The notes under the pieces were generated by a model, which saw only the letters and a program-made list of their open reading frames with translations, had not been told where the DNA came from and searched no databases. A DNA stretch of 64,000 nt from Hassallia byssoidea VB512170 (GTDB taxonomy: Bacteria > Cyanobacteriota > Cyanobacteriia > Cyanobacteriales > Nostocaceae): assembly GCF_000817785.2 (NCBI RefSeq), contig NZ_JTCM02000003.1, positions 111,540-175,539 on the forward strand. Reading direction: 5' to 3'. The position numbers and the translations under genes are program-made. Of the stretch, positions 9,090 through 17,681 are shown one piece after another. The number at the start of each line of letters is the position of its first letter. The first letter of the stretch is position 1.

Positions 9090-10748
9090 ATGAAAAACAT
9101 CGCAAAACGAAGACTTTGGAAATATCTATTTTGGTTCGGTCCATTTTTACTTGTTGCCGGCTTAACAGCGGGGTTAGTATCGCAAAAGTGGGGAGTGATT
9201 CCATTAGCATTTTTGATTCCGGGAATTGTCATCATCGGCTTTTGGTTAATCTGGCAAACTCAACGAACTAACTGGTGGGGACGTCGATCTACCCAAGCTG
9301 GTACAAATGCTTTAGTTGCGACTCTTGCAGTATTGGCGATTTTGGGTTTAATTAATTTCATAGGCACTCGCTACCACCTGCGGACAGATTTAACTGATAC
9401 TCAGTTATTTACCCTTGCGCCACAATCACGAGAATTGGTACAGTCTTTACAAAAGCCTGCAAAAGTATGGGTGTTTGATGTGAATCGAAATCCCCAAGAT
9501 TTGGAATTACTGGAAAATTATCGTAGGCTTAGTTCCAAATTTAAGTTTGAATTTGTCGATCCACAAGCAAGACCAGGATTAGCAGATAAATTTGGCGTCA
9601 AAGATTATGGAGAAGTTTATCTAGAATCTGAAAATAAACGACAGTTAGTGCAGATGGTGAATCAAAATGAACGTCTGTCAGAAATTCGCTTAACTAATCG
9701 CTTACAACAAATTACCAGCACCACCACAGCTAAAGTTTACTTGCTTCAAGGTCACGGAGAACGTCAACTTGCAGCCGGTGAAGGTGCAATTTCCCAAGCA
9801 GTTCAAGCATTAAGTGACAAAAATTTCACCACATCAGCGCTAAATTTAGCAGAAAAGTCAGCAGTTCCTGATGATGCAGCTGTCGTAATCGTCGCAGGTG
9901 CGAAAAAAGCTTTGTTTGACAATGAAGTAAAAGCTTTGCAAACCTATCTCAATCGAGGTGGTAACTTGCTATTGGCGATCGATCCAAATACTGACCCCAA
10001 ACTTAATAGTTTACTACAACAGTGGGGTGTGCGCCTTGATAATCGTTTAGCAGTCGATGTTTCTAACAACGTGGGGATTGGTCCTGCGGTTGCTTTAGTG
10101 ACAGAATACGGACAACATCCAATTACTAAAGATTTCGGTAATGGCATTTCGCTTTATCCGCTTGCCCGTCCTTTAGAAGTTACCCCAGTCCCAGGTGTCG
10201 AGTCTACCACATTGATAGTAACCAAACCTTACCCCAGCAGTTGGGCAGAAAGCGACTTGCAAAGCGAAAATTTGCAGTTTAATCAAGGAAGCGATCGCAA
10301 AGGTCCATTAACTTTAGGTGTAGCATTAAAACGCAAACTATCAGCCAAACCTCAACCTCAACCTACCCCCACTCCCAACCCTTCACCATTACCATCACCA
10401 ACCACTCAAAGTAAAGCTTCCCCCTCTCCCACTCCCCCACTCCCCCCCTCCCCCACTACGGAACTCTCCCCAACTTCCACCGAATCACGCTTAGTAGTGT
10501 TAGGAAATTCCGATTTCGCTACCGATGGTTTGTTTCAACAACAGTTAAACGGAGACGTGTTCCTCAACTCAGTTACTTGGTTGAGTCAGCAAGATCAGCA
10601 ACCTCTTTCAATTCGTCCCAAAGAAGTCAAAAACCGTCGCATTAACATTACAGGGACGCAGGCAAATCTTTTAGCATTATCATCTCTGGTAATATTACCC
10701 CTGATTGGGTTAGCAGGAGCAGCTGTTCTCTGGTGGAAGCGACGATAA
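9090..10748 (+). CDS. GldG-like ABC exporter-associated protein
   Basis: A 552-residue protein. Three hydrophobic segments lie near the N-terminus (about 12-30, 35-52 and 70-90), then a large periplasmic region from about 95 (YHLRTDLTDTQLFTLAPQS) typical of the GldG/DUF4350-like fold: KVWVFDVNRNPQDLELLENY, VYLLQGHGERQL, VVIVAGAKKALFDNEV. A final transmembrane helix lies at about 527-545, followed by WWKRR. Residues of about 418-462 are a Pro/Ser/Thr-rich insert encoded by pyrimidine tracts (DNA 10345-10475) of the same type as the intergenic repeats nearby. The gene follows the permease and precedes the DUF4340 gene, so a four-gene operon is likely. Confidence 0.87.
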   Translation: MKNIAKRRLWKYLFWFGPFLLVAGLTAGLVSQKWGVIPLAFLIPGIVIIGFWLIWQTQRTNWWGRRSTQAGTNALVATLAVLAILGLINFIGTRYHLRTDLTDTQLFTLAPQSRELVQSLQKPAKVWVFDVNRNPQDLELLENYRRLSSKFKFEFVDPQARPGLADKFGVKDYGEVYLESENKRQLVQMVNQNERLSEIRLTNRLQQITSTTTAKVYLLQGHGERQLAAGEGAISQAVQALSDKNFTTSALNLAEKSAVPDDAAVVIVAGAKKALFDNEVKALQTYLNRGGNLLLAIDPNTDPKLNSLLQQWGVRLDNRLAVDVSNNVGIGPAVALVTEYGQHPITKDFGNGISLYPLARPLEVTPVPGVESTTLIVTKPYPSSWAESDLQSENLQFNQGSDRKGPLTLGVALKRKLSAKPQPQPTPTPNPSPLPSPTTQSKASPSPTPPLPPSPTTELSPTSTESRLVVLGNSDFATDGLFQQQLNGDVFLNSVTWLSQQDQQPLSIRPKEVKNRRINITGTQANLLALSSLVILPLIGLAGAAVLWWKRR

Positions 10749-10749
10749 G

Positions 10750-10868
10750 GAGATGGGGAGACAGGGGGACAAGGGGACAAGGGGACAAGGGGAAAGGGAA
10801 AAGGGGAAAAAACTATTACCCAATTACCAATTACCAATTACCAATTACCAATTACCAATTACCAATGA
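10750..10868. repeat. GGGGACAA tract and (CAATTAC)n heptamer STRR
   Basis: GGGGACAA units (10755-10812) are followed by six or seven CAATTAC heptamers (about 10820-10866), in the spacer between the GldG-like and DUF4340 genes. The DUF4340 frame is open back through this block, but the family starts at the ATG just after it. Confidence 0.85.
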
Positions 10869-10875
10869 CTATCAC

Positions 10876-11496
10876 ATGAAATTGCCACGAACAACTTTAA
10901 TTTTGATATTGCTTGCGCTGGGTTTGGGTACTTTTGTTTATTTTTATGAAATTAAAGGTGCATCTGTGCGAGAGGAAGTAAAGGAGAAAAAACAGCAAAT
11001 TTTCTCTTTTGCAGCAGATGATGTGCAGTCTTTGACGGTAAAGACGGAAAATGTGACTTTAAATCTGGAACGTAATAATAATGCTGGCGATACAAAATGG
11101 TTGATAAAATCTCCTACAGTTAGTCCAGCAAACGATCCGATTGTTTCTTATTTGATGGATTTGCTGGTGAAGGGTAAGAGCGATCGCATTTTATCAATTC
11201 CAGCTAACCAGCTTGCAGATTTTGGTTTAAATCCACCCCAAGCAACTATCAATATAAACCTGAAAAATCAGAAAACTCATCAATTAACTTTAGGTAAACC
11301 TGATTTTAACCGCCGTTTTTTGTATGCTCAAGCTGACCCCACTCCTCAACCAGATGGTAATATTAATGTGCTATTGGTATCCACTGATTTTGAAAATGCA
11401 GTCAAGCGGGAGCTTTCAGAGTGGCAACAACCTGGAGATAATAATATCAAAAATTTGCCTAGCCCCGTTCAACCCAATCCAGCAAAGACCAAATAA
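10876..11496 (+). CDS. DUF4340 domain protein of the exporter cluster
   Basis: A 206-residue protein starting MKLPRTTLILILLALGLGTF, a single N-terminal membrane anchor. The DUF4340 region follows: FSFAADDVQSLTVKTENV, WLIKSPTVSPANDPIVSYLMDLL, then LADFGLNPPQATININL. DUF4340 proteins are regularly encoded next to GldG-type ABC exporters and are probably periplasmic partners of the complex. ATG-10876 is chosen over the longer open frame because the 41 extra residues are encoded by G-rich and CAATTAC repeat DNA. The end of the protein is a Pro/Asn-rich tail. Confidence 0.87.
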   Translation: MKLPRTTLILILLALGLGTFVYFYEIKGASVREEVKEKKQQIFSFAADDVQSLTVKTENVTLNLERNNNAGDTKWLIKSPTVSPANDPIVSYLMDLLVKGKSDRILSIPANQLADFGLNPPQATININLKNQKTHQLTLGKPDFNRRFLYAQADPTPQPDGNINVLLVSTDFENAVKRELSEWQQPGDNNIKNLPSPVQPNPAKTK

Positions 11497-11640
11497 ATGA
11501 AAAAGAGGGGGAAAGGGAAACCCCATAAATTGCAGGAGCTTTCTTTCAGTAACTGTCTATTAATCAAATAGACAAGAGTTAAATAAAAAATAAATGTTAA
11601 AATTCCGCCTTGCAGGAGTTAATAACTTTGATGTCAATCA

Positions 11641-11982
11641 TCAATCATCATAAAGTTTGCTGTTTGACTGATTAATTAGTAAATCAATAACTTCTTTGTG
11701 TTTTTTATGAAACTTTAATAGTTCCAAATAAGCAAATGGCACTACTACTATCCATAAAATACTAGCTATTACCAAAATTACACCAGAAAATAAGCGCTGC
11801 TCTAAATTCATTTGTTCATCTTGTAAAAAAAAATGCAGCCATTCTGCAAAGAAACAGTAAGCCATCACCAGGTAAAGAATAATTGCCAAATAAATAAGAA
11901 GTGTTTGCAGCATATTGCTTCCATAAGTTACTAGTAAATGAACCATTTGTATCGGAGTTTCGTTTTTCTCAGGTGGCAGCAA
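11641..11982 (-). CDS. Small membrane protein of unknown function
   Basis: A 113-residue protein with two hydrophobic segments (about 24-46 and 62-85) separated by a short polar turn with EQRLFSG, and a charged C-terminal tail (ELLKFHKKHKEV). A start at MVHLLVTYG (residue 13) is equally possible. No family recognised. It lies alone and convergent with the exporter cluster, so it could be either a bona fide small membrane protein or a lineage-specific gene. Confidence 0.6.
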   Translation of the reverse strand: MLPPEKNETPIQMVHLLVTYGSNMLQTLLIYLAIILYLVMAYCFFAEWLHFFLQDEQMNLEQRLFSGVILVIASILWIVVVPFAYLELLKFHKKHKEVIDLLINQSNSKLYDD

Positions 11983-12785
11983 TTACCTAATTAGTGGGTA
12001 ATAACCATTTTTTGTTTTATTTTATACTAAAAATTATAAATAAATTTGATTGTATGCCTAAACCCTTACTTGATTTGTGGAACAGAATTTAAGCATAAAC
12101 CAGTTTTCTTTATATATTTAGAATGGGTGTAAACACCATCAAATTATGCAGTTTTGCAATATAAATGGAAAAAATTGCCAGTATTCTGGTCAGTTCAACC
12201 AAGAAGACTGAGTATAGTGTCGCTAATGCACGTAAGTGTCTATTTGTAAAGTGCGTAAGTCCTAAAATCACCACGATTTTTTGCTCGCAATATTAAATTA
12301 TATTTTATACCAATTGAAATCATGTCGAATTTTTATCCTCTTTGTTCCTGTGTACACTGATGTATATAGGTGAAAAGTTTCTCAAAGAAAAAGTTAAATA
12401 ATTGGTAACTAAAGATACCAATTATCATTGATGATGCCAATCTTCATACTGTACATTTTTACGGTTTCCGGCTTGCACGTTCAAGTGAAAAGGCACAGTA
12501 CGAGGTAAAGAAAGCACACCATAATAGTATTTTTCTCTAGAATTTTCTCCGAAAAAAGAGTTATTATTTACCCACAGATTACCTTGGCTGAAGTTTATTT
12601 AAGTAATATTTTTTTAAACTCAAATAAAAATTAAATTAAATAAACATAATTTAATTGTTTTCCGACAATGCTTTAAATCAGATTAAAATGAATTCGCCCA
12701 CGGAAAAGCTGTATAAAATTACTTTACTTATGGTAATTTTACTTAAAGGTTATCTGTGTTCCGAAGCTAGTCTCTCTATATTATT
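11983..12785. other. AT-rich gene-free stretch before purU
   Basis: About 800 bp with no convincing gene. A 33-codon frame (ATG at about 12688) runs into the purU start but has no family features. The sequence is very AT-rich around 12590-12670 and may hold the purU promoter. Confidence 0.4.
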
Positions 12786-13640
12786 ATGACAAGTCCGACA
12801 GCAACATTGTTAATTTCCTGCCCTGATCGACGGGGACTTGTAGCGAAAATTGCCAACTTCATCTATGCTAATGGTGGGAATATCATCCACGCAGACCAGC
12901 ATACAGACTTTGCGGCTGGTTTATTTCTCACCCGGATTGAATGGCAGTTGGATGGATTTAATTTGCCGCGAGAATTTATTGCACCAGCATTTAAGGCGAT
13001 CGCCCAACCTTTAAGCGCAAAGTGGGAACTGCATTTTTCTGATACTATCCCGCGCATTGCCATTTGGGTAAGCAAGCAAGACCATTGTCTATTTGACTTG
13101 ATTTGGCGACAACGTGCCAAAGAGCTGACATCGGAAATTCCGCTAATTATCAGCAACCATCCCGATCTAAAGGTGGTGGCAGAAAAATTTAATATCGATT
13201 ATCACCACATTCCCATTACTAAAGATAACAAATCAGAACAGGAAGCTAAACAACTAGAATTACTACACCAATATAAAATTGATTTGGTTGTATTGGCTAA
13301 ATATATGCAAGTTGTCAGTGCAGATTTTCTTGCTAAATTTCCCCAAACTATTAATATTCACCACTCATTTTTACCAGCTTTTGTTGGCGCAAATCCGTAT
13401 CATAGAGCTTTTGAACGTGGTGTAAAAATTATTGGTGCAACGGCTCATTATGCTACTCCTGATTTAGATGCTGGTCCAATTATTGAGCAGGATGTGGTCC
13501 GAGTAAGTCACCGCGATGAAGTTGAAGATTTAATTAGAAAAGGTAAGGATTTGGAGCGAGTTGTATTAGCAAGGGCAGTGCGTTTACACTTACAAAATCG
13601 CGTTTTGGTGTATGGAAATCGGACTGTAGTTTTTGAGTGA
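12786..13640 (+). CDS. purU: Formyltetrahydrofolate deformylase
   Basis: A 284-residue enzyme that hydrolyses 10-formyl-tetrahydrofolate to formate and tetrahydrofolate, balancing the C1 pool and feeding formate to purine synthesis. An ACT domain covers residues 1-85 (TATLLISCPDRRGLVAKIAN). The formyltransferase fold follows: RIAIWVSKQDHCLFDLIWRQ, LVVLAKYMQVVS, and the catalytic region NIHHSFLPAFVGANPY with the conserved Asp in DLDAGPIIEQDV. Length is normal for PurU. It appears monocistronic. Confidence 0.95.
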   Translation: MTSPTATLLISCPDRRGLVAKIANFIYANGGNIIHADQHTDFAAGLFLTRIEWQLDGFNLPREFIAPAFKAIAQPLSAKWELHFSDTIPRIAIWVSKQDHCLFDLIWRQRAKELTSEIPLIISNHPDLKVVAEKFNIDYHHIPITKDNKSEQEAKQLELLHQYKIDLVVLAKYMQVVSADFLAKFPQTINIHHSFLPAFVGANPYHRAFERGVKIIGATAHYATPDLDAGPIIEQDVVRVSHRDEVEDLIRKGKDLERVVLARAVRLHLQNRVLVYGNRTVVFE

Positions 13641-13713
13641 TTTGCCAGACAATGCCCACCCGACAATTTAGAGTTTTCAGGCATCATATCATGTCCGGTT
13701 AATCACACACATT

Positions 13714-13743
13714 GTAGAGACGTTCAGTCCGGAACGTCTCTAC
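13714..13743. repeat. GTAGAGACG palindromic repeat
   Basis: Inverted repeat with arms GTAGAGACGTTC and GAACGTCTCTAC. The same family occurs at 18474-18527 and 53227-53255, and a variant at 58175-58204. It lies between the convergent ends of purU and the haemoglobin gene. Confidence 0.9.
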
Positions 13744-13762
13744 GAACGTCATGCTTTATTTA

Positions 13763-14320
13763 TCACCTTTCGACAATCTCGCCTCTCAGACTCTCGGCAA
13801 ATGCCAGCACTTCGTTTTTCGCTTTTGTTTTCACCCCGTTTTTATCAAGGGCTTGCGCTATATCATTGACAAAAGCATTAAATTCTTCGTTTGTCAGACC
13901 TCCACCAATTCCACTATGGGAAAGCTTCATAGGGCGTCCTGTATAAACACAGGGACCACCTGCCGCTTGGCAGAATTGAGCTTTCAGCAACTCACCTAGC
14001 CGCTGTTTTGAGTTGGTGCTCAAGCCAATAAAGTATTTACCAATCAGAGGGTCATTGAATACGTATTGTGCGGTATCGTCAATGACGGCTGAGATCCCGT
14101 CGTATTCTCCCAGCCTTTTATAGAGAGACCTTCCTCCTGAACGTCCTGAATCTAAATCATATTGGGCAATAATTACTGGAGTTGCTGATAGTTGTGCTGT
14201 TGGCGTTGTGGTCGTGGAAACAGCCAAACTAGGGGTTAATCTGAAAATAGTCAGTACCATGACACTGATACAAACCAATGTCAACGCGAAAGCCTTTGTA
14301 AACAGGCTTTGTATTTTCAT
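13763..14320 (-). CDS. Exported group 1 truncated haemoglobin-like protein
   Basis: A 185-residue protein. A signal-peptide-like stretch covers residues 1-34 (hydrophobic ALTLVCISVMVLTIF, then LTPSLAVS). The truncated-haemoglobin domain begins at about 66 (LYKRLGEYDGISAVIDD). The proximal haem His is in MKLSHSGIG. The position normally filled by the B10 Tyr (the family pattern is DDFY) reads DDTA here, so the usual distal-pocket Tyr is absent. Two cysteines in QFCQAAGGPC are typical of a periplasmic subgroup and could form a disulfide. Function could be O2 or NO chemistry outside the cytoplasm. The gene appears monocistronic. Confidence 0.85.
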   Translation of the reverse strand: MKIQSLFTKAFALTLVCISVMVLTIFRLTPSLAVSTTTTPTAQLSATPVIIAQYDLDSGRSGGRSLYKRLGEYDGISAVIDDTAQYVFNDPLIGKYFIGLSTNSKQRLGELLKAQFCQAAGGPCVYTGRPMKLSHSGIGGGLTNEEFNAFVNDIAQALDKNGVKTKAKNEVLAFAESLRGEIVER

Positions 14321-14727
14321 CGTGAAAATTCCTCTTTTAAGTTTCGTCCGGCATAAGTATTGTTACCTTTACGCATGTAATACTGACAGTGTAATTATTT
14401 AAACTTTAATGAGTTTAAATTAAACCATTAATTCAGTGCAATTACTAGACTTAATAAATAGATTCCTACAAACCAAAATTCCCCACTCCTCACACATCAA
14501 AAGCGCCTGGAATAGCGTATGACGGGACGATGGAGGTGTGGTTCAAGCAAAAAATTCAGTGATTTTACTCGCTATAATTTGAAATAAATTTATGAAAACT
14601 TTACTGATTCACTTATAGTCTTGTTGAAAAATTTATAATTTCTTCTTCCTTAGACGATGCAGGTGAAAGTATTATATGAAACTTCAAAACCCTTAGTAAC
14701 AAGGTGAATTCCTAAAATTTGATATTA
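14321..14727. other. Gene-free spacer upstream of the haemoglobin gene
   Basis: About 400 bp, AT-rich, with no reading frame worth reporting. The promoter of the haemoglobin gene on the minus strand must lie near its left edge; I cannot identify the elements. Confidence 0.4.
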
Positions 14728-15531
14728 TCAGCCTTTATTCTCTCCGAAGGCGCGAATCAATTCAGCGATAAAAGCAACGATCGCAGATATTAAAATTAAG
14801 ATGACGCTCAAAGCATTAATGTCTGGCTTGACTCCAGTTCTGATGCGGCTGAAAATTTCCATTGGCAGTGTGTTGGAACCACTACCGGCGGTGAAGCTGG
14901 CGATGAGAAAGTCATCTAAGCTGAGTACAAAGGCAAGCAAACAACCTGCTATAATTCCAGGCATTAGCTGAGGTAGCAATACTTGGATGAAGGCTTGTAT
15001 CGGTGTGGCTCCTAAATCAAGTGCAGCTTCTTCTAGGTGGGGATCTATGTTGGTAAGTCGCGATGAAACTACAAGTGCAACGTAAGCTAGACAAAAGACG
15101 ACATGAGCGGCAACAATTGTCCACAAACTTAAGGGGATGGCAAAGGCTGCTAAAAAAACTAGGGTAGCTACGGCGATCGCAATATCGGGAATAATCAATG
15201 GTAGATAAGAAACACCGCGATACAATGTCTTTCCCGGAAACTGATAACGCGCTATCCCTACCGCCATTAAGGTTCCCAGCACTGCTGATATACTCACCGC
15301 ACTAAAAGCAACTATTAAGCTGTTTTTTAAGGCTAATAATATACGTTCATCACTGAATAGTTGGTTATACCAATTAAGGGTGAATCCTTGCCAAGTTGCA
15401 CTGTAAGGCGACGAGTTGAAGCTATAAAAGGCAAGTACCAAAATCGGCAGATACATCACCGCAAACATCAGTAGTGAGAAAACCGCTTGCCATGCGACAC
15501 GCGGTTTTTTCTGAGATGAAGATATATTCAC
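14728..15531 (-). CDS. potC: Spermidine/putrescine-type ABC permease PotC, encoded alone
   Basis: A 267-residue inner-membrane permease with six predicted helices. The EAA loop that contacts the ATPase reads EEAALDLGATPIQAFIQVLLPQL (shown in part: EEAALDLGATPIQAF). The N-terminus PRVAWQAVFSLLMFAVMYLP and the tail SVILILISAIVAFIAELIRA are typical of PotC. The usual partners PotA (ATPase), PotB (second permease) and PotD (binding protein) are absent on both sides in this window, so they must be encoded elsewhere. Length is normal and no key motif is missing, so this looks like an intact gene that has become separated rather than a decaying one. Confidence 0.9.
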   Translation of the reverse strand: MNISSSQKKPRVAWQAVFSLLMFAVMYLPILVLAFYSFNSSPYSATWQGFTLNWYNQLFSDERILLALKNSLIVAFSAVSISAVLGTLMAVGIARYQFPGKTLYRGVSYLPLIIPDIAIAVATLVFLAAFAIPLSLWTIVAAHVVFCLAYVALVVSSRLTNIDPHLEEAALDLGATPIQAFIQVLLPQLMPGIIAGCLLAFVLSLDDFLIASFTAGSGSNTLPMEIFSRIRTGVKPDINALSVILILISAIVAFIAELIRAFGENKG

Positions 15532-15711
15532 GTTTCTTTTAAGCTAGTTCTTCCTTATCAAAATTTAGTTTATCATTTTTCAGAGCAATAGTCAATATTA
15601 TCTCTTCTTTATTTCCCACGATGTCTTGCGACAAGCCGCTAAGAGCGTCTACGCTTCAGAGCAATCAGTGCAAATGTGTAGTTGATATTTTAATTTTCTA
15701 TGATTTCCATC

Positions 15712-15745
15712 AAAAAATCTGGGTTTTCCATGTGAGAAAACCCAG
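15712..15745 (-). terminator. Rho-independent terminator of the 25-codon gene
   Basis: A perfect 10-bp stem (CTGGGTTTTC at 15719-15728 with GAAAACCCAG at 15736-15745) and a 7-nt loop. On the minus strand it is followed directly by six T (15717-15712). It lies 20 bp after the stop of the tiny gene at 15765-15842. Confidence 0.85.
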
Positions 15746-15764
15746 TATATTGTTTTTGTGTTGG

Positions 15765-15842
15765 TTACATGAGTAGGTTAACTCCAACCCAGTAGAGAAT
15801 AAGAACTGAAACAACGCCTAACCACAAAATTCCTGTGTTCAT
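15765..15842 (-). CDS. 25-residue single-helix membrane peptide
   Basis: Too short for ordinary gene calling. ATG to TAA encodes 25 residues starting MNTGILWLGVVSVLIL and ending VGVNLLM: nearly all hydrophobic, one membrane helix with a Trp near each end. A strong intrinsic terminator on the same strand begins 20 bp after the stop, which argues for a real transcript. It does not match the PetL, PetN, PetG, PsaM, PsbM or PsbT sequences that I can recall, but size and form resemble the tiny subunits of photosynthetic or respiratory complexes. Function unknown. No clear Shine-Dalgarno sequence is visible. Confidence 0.6.
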   Translation of the reverse strand: MNTGILWLGVVSVLILYWVGVNLLM

Positions 15843-16334
15843 ATGCCAATTATTGAAAGTCGATTTTTACTAGTTGAACGGTCATAGCATTGTAAAAATT
15901 AGGGAATAAGCTATTGCTTGGCATTTTCCCTAGCTTCTATTGGCTATTCCCAATTTACTTATCAAATTTGGTTCAATTTGCGCTTTCCAGACGCTAATTG
16001 AGCAACCATTATGTATTTAGTTGTTAATACTATTTTAGCGATCGCCACAACATTTTGACCAGCATAAAATTTGTTAATTGGTATATATCTTAAGACAGAG
16101 AATAATCGTATTGAATGAGTTTTGACAAACTTTCCTCTCTCAAGAGATAGTGATTTCCTTCCTTCCGGTAGACAGGAATTATTGAGATATATACATATAA
16201 TTTAAATTAAGTTCTTGTCTTGCAACAGTTTGTTTTCAAACTTAATTCTTATACAGGGTGCATCAACTAGAAACACTTTTGAGTAAGAAAGCAAGCGTTT
16301 TAAATACAAGTCTTATTAATTGGGAGGTTTGTAA
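15843..16334. other. Spacer between the tiny membrane-peptide gene and the glycosyltransferase gene
   Basis: About 490 bp without a recognisable gene. It must hold divergent promoters. The only clear signal is the GGGAGG ribosome-binding site 7 nt before the glycosyltransferase ATG. Confidence 0.45.
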
Positions 16335-17423
16335 ATGCGGATTGCTCAGGTAGCCCCACTATGGGAAAGAGTACCACCCCCCGCTTACGGCGGTATCGAG
16401 TTAGTAGTAGGGTTACTGACTGATGAATTAGTGCGACGGGGACATGAAGTAACGCTGTTTGCATCGGGTGATTCTATCACTTTGGCAAAGCTAGAATCAG
16501 TTCATCCGCGTGCTTTACGACTCGATCCGACTATTAAGGAGTACGGTGTCTACGAGCTGATGCATTTAAGTTCGGTATATGAGCGAGCAGAAGATTTTGA
16601 TATCATTCACTCGCACATGGGCTTTGTGACATTGCCTTACGCCAAGTTAGTCAAAACTCCTACGGTTCATACGTTGCATGGTATTTTTACGCCTGACAAC
16701 GAAAAAATGTTTAAACACGCTAAACAACAACCATACATCAGTATTTCTGAGGCACAACGAGAACCGAGATTAGACCTCAACTGTGTAGCGACTGTTTACA
16801 ACGGAATTGATGTTAGCAGTTATAAGTTTCACGCTCAACCTGACAATGAGCCTTACTTAGCGTTTTTGGGTAGAATATCGCCAGAAAAAGGAACGCACTT
16901 GGCAATAGAAATCGCGAAAAAAGCTGGCTGGCGTTTGAAAATGGCTGGTAAGGTGGATGTTGTTGATGTGGAATACTATGAAAAGGAAATCAAACCGCAC
17001 ATCGACGGTAAGCAAATTGAATATTTGGGCGAAGCAAATCATGAGCAGAAAAATGCTTTAATGGGTAATGCTGTAGCAACGTTGTTCCCCATTACTTGGC
17101 GAGAACCATTTGGGTTGGTGATGGTAGAATCAATGGCAGCAGGTACGCCAGTTATCGCGATGAAACTAGGGTCTACAAAAGAAGTAATAGACCACGGAAA
17201 AACCGGTTTCTTGTGCGACAACATCGAAGAATTCGTGAGTGCGATTGATAAAGTGGGAGAATTAGACCGGCGTGCTTGTCGGGAACATGTCTCGAAGCGT
17301 TTTAGCTTGCAAGCAATGACCGATGGCTATGAAGCTGTTTATCGACAACTTCTGGCAGATAAATTTTCTCAGCGCAATGGTCATTTCCGCAATGCAGTAA
17401 CTTTAGCCAAAAGCGGGATTTAG
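16335..17423 (+). CDS. GT4-family glycosyltransferase
   Basis: A 362-residue GT-B enzyme. The N-terminal domain starts MRIAQVAPLWERVPPPAYGGIELVV with the glycine-rich acceptor loop. The C-terminal nucleotide-sugar domain has FLGRISPEKGTHLAIEIAKK (about 177-196) and the EX7E motif in REPFGLVMVESMAAGTPVIA (about 256-275). A good ribosome-binding site, GGGAGG, lies 7 nt upstream. Substrate is not predictable; many cyanobacterial relatives act in polysaccharide or glycolipid synthesis. It is transcribed alone, since the next gene on the strand is 258 bp away. Confidence 0.9.
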   Translation: MRIAQVAPLWERVPPPAYGGIELVVGLLTDELVRRGHEVTLFASGDSITLAKLESVHPRALRLDPTIKEYGVYELMHLSSVYERAEDFDIIHSHMGFVTLPYAKLVKTPTVHTLHGIFTPDNEKMFKHAKQQPYISISEAQREPRLDLNCVATVYNGIDVSSYKFHAQPDNEPYLAFLGRISPEKGTHLAIEIAKKAGWRLKMAGKVDVVDVEYYEKEIKPHIDGKQIEYLGEANHEQKNALMGNAVATLFPITWREPFGLVMVESMAAGTPVIAMKLGSTKEVIDHGKTGFLCDNIEEFVSAIDKVGELDRRACREHVSKRFSLQAMTDGYEAVYRQLLADKFSQRNGHFRNAVTLAKSGI

Positions 17424-17451
17424 CCTTTTATCGGCTTTTTAAGTAGTCGGA

Positions 17452-17548
17452 TGCGATCGCCATATCTTCATCTAGGCATCAGGTGATATTTTAGGCGATC
17501 GCTATATCTTCATCTATATATTTAGCTCAATCTGGAAAGCGATCGCGT
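17452..17548. repeat. HIP1-linked duplicated segment
   Basis: A segment reading GCGATCGC, one variable base, then ATATCTTCATCTA occurs twice, about 40 bp apart, with a third HIP1 octamer after it. It looks like a small local duplication between two genes. Confidence 0.6.
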
Positions 17549-17681
17549 CATTTCATTCTTTAGGTAGATTGCTATATCGGCAATGTCGCCCCAAAAGTCA
17601 GAGGTAAGGGATTTTTTCGCTTTCTATAATCGATAAGTCTAAAAACTTGTTTTTGGCAAGACTATCAGCACATGTTTAGTT

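Noticed and set aside
12688..12789. 33-codon frame overlapping the purU start
   Set aside because: No family features and only a chance overlap; the region is AT-rich non-coding.
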